6,580 nt of DNA from Planctomycetota bacterium (GTDB taxonomy: Bacteria; Planctomycetota; Phycisphaerae; WQYP01). Numbering within the stretch: the first letter of the stretch is position 1; every line of letters begins with the position of its first letter. The position numbers and the translations under genes are program-made. The notes under the pieces are model-generated. The model was not told the origin of the DNA, searched no databases, and saw nothing but the letters and a program-made list of their open reading frames with translations. Location: positions 1 through 6,580 of the forward strand of contig JAJZOA010000099.1 in the NCBI GenBank assembly GCA_021852225.1, given 5' to 3'. This document shows positions 6,235 through 6,580 of this stretch, piece after piece.

Positions 6235-6580
6235 TCAGGTGTGCGGAGCGCTCGAATCACCATCAGGCTGCTGGTTGTTTGCAACTGTGGCTGACTCGGT
6301 CCGTGCCAGCTTCTGGAGCAGATTGAACACCTCGTGAACCGCCGGAATATCCAGAAAATCGGTCTGAAACGGCCGTCCGGATGCGCCGGATGGCACCACC
6401 TGCTGGCCGGAAAGATTGTAAATCGGACCACTGTCCGCGTCCGCATCGGGTAAGTTGAAATAAATACTGCCCGAGCCGTCGCTGTTGCATGATTCCTTTA
6501 TATTGCCCAGATCCGCCGGTTTCAGAGAATAGACGGATGGAACTTTTCCACCGTATCGGCCTTGCCCGGCTTTCGAGCGT
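6235..6580 (-). CDS. C-terminal 114 residues of an unidentified protein (5' end beyond window)
   Basis: The frame is open from the right edge (first whole codon 6579-6577) to a TGA at 6237-6235. I chose this frame over the two competing minus frames because its composition looks like a soluble protein (balanced Asp, Ser, Gly, Pro, with hydrophobic runs such as IYFNLPD and FLDIPAVHEVFNLL). The alternatives are rich in Arg, Trp and Cys in the manner of frame shadows. The final 20 or so residues (from about TESATVANN to the end) are polar and probably disordered. There is no membrane segment or sorting motif at the end. I do not recognise the family. A gap of about 276 bp and a separate promoter divide it from the lipoprotein gene, so it is probably not in the same transcription unit. 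Confidence 0.6.
   Translation of the reverse strand, partial: RSKAGQGRYGGKVPSVYSLKPADLGNIKESCNSDGSGSIYFNLPDADADSGPIYNLSGQQVVPSGASGRPFQTDFLDIPAVHEVFNLLQKLARTESATVANNQQPDGDSSAPHT

Noticed and set aside
6057..6446. A 129-codon minus-strand open frame spanning the intergenic region
   Set aside because: It overlaps the better-looking partial gene in another frame, has a shadow-like composition (many Arg, Cys, Trp), lacks a good ribosome binding site and runs across the operon's upstream region.
1..6580. Mobile element, CRISPR array, tRNA or rRNA
   Set aside because: I saw no transposase or integrase sequence, no regularly spaced direct repeats with unique spacers, no terminal inverted repeats and no tRNA-like cloverleaf or rRNA signature sequence on reading the window.

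Overview
The window reads as ordinary, gene-dense chromosome from a GC-rich, double-membraned (diderm) bacterium. All supported genes lie on the minus strand. Both main products are envelope proteins: a signal-peptidase-II lipoprotein and a very large AsmA-like (DUF748-type) protein with an N-terminal membrane anchor. The style of the lipoprotein's C-terminal domain reminds me of Planctomycetota (Phycisphaerae-like) proteins. That assignment is a weak inference from memory; nothing such as rRNA is present to fix it.

Layout, in transcription order (right to left). (1) 6235-6580: the C-terminal 114 residues of a protein I do not recognise, cut off by the right edge. (2) 5959-6234: a gap of about 276 bp with no gene, carrying a good sigma70-type promoter (TTGAGC, 17 bp, TAAAAT) in an AT-rich patch that contains a 9-bp direct repeat. 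(3) 5958-4516: a 480-residue predicted lipoprotein with a lipobox Cys31, a beta-rich-looking N-terminal half and an alpha-helical C-terminal half. (4) 4519-1: the first 1506 residues of an AsmA-like protein, open with no stop to the left edge. Its ATG overlaps the lipoprotein TGA in an ATGA junction, with its own Shine-Dalgarno inside the lipoprotein gene, so the two are almost certainly one operon with coupled translation.

The main observation is this gene pair. AsmA-like proteins (TamB, YhdP, YdbH) are inner-membrane-anchored, periplasm-spanning, groove-shaped proteins linked to phospholipid movement to the outer membrane, and some work with a dedicated outer-membrane partner (TamA, or the lipoprotein YnbE). 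A large lipoprotein of unrecognised family translationally coupled to a giant AsmA-like protein suggests an analogous two-component envelope bridge with a different partner. The AsmA-like protein also shows a clear internal architecture. Six modules of about 220-275 residues each begin with a short motif usually ending in Asp, five of them carry a second motif 74-95 residues later, and the modules pair into super-repeats of about 450 residues marked by an I-[TS]-R-x-x-[SN]-x-G-x-x-[PS]-L-L-like motif. Pro/Ala/Thr-rich linkers separate many modules.

No RNA gene, mobile element, CRISPR array or convincing intrinsic terminator was seen. The plus strand holds no gene I would support; its open frames are shadows of the minus-strand genes.
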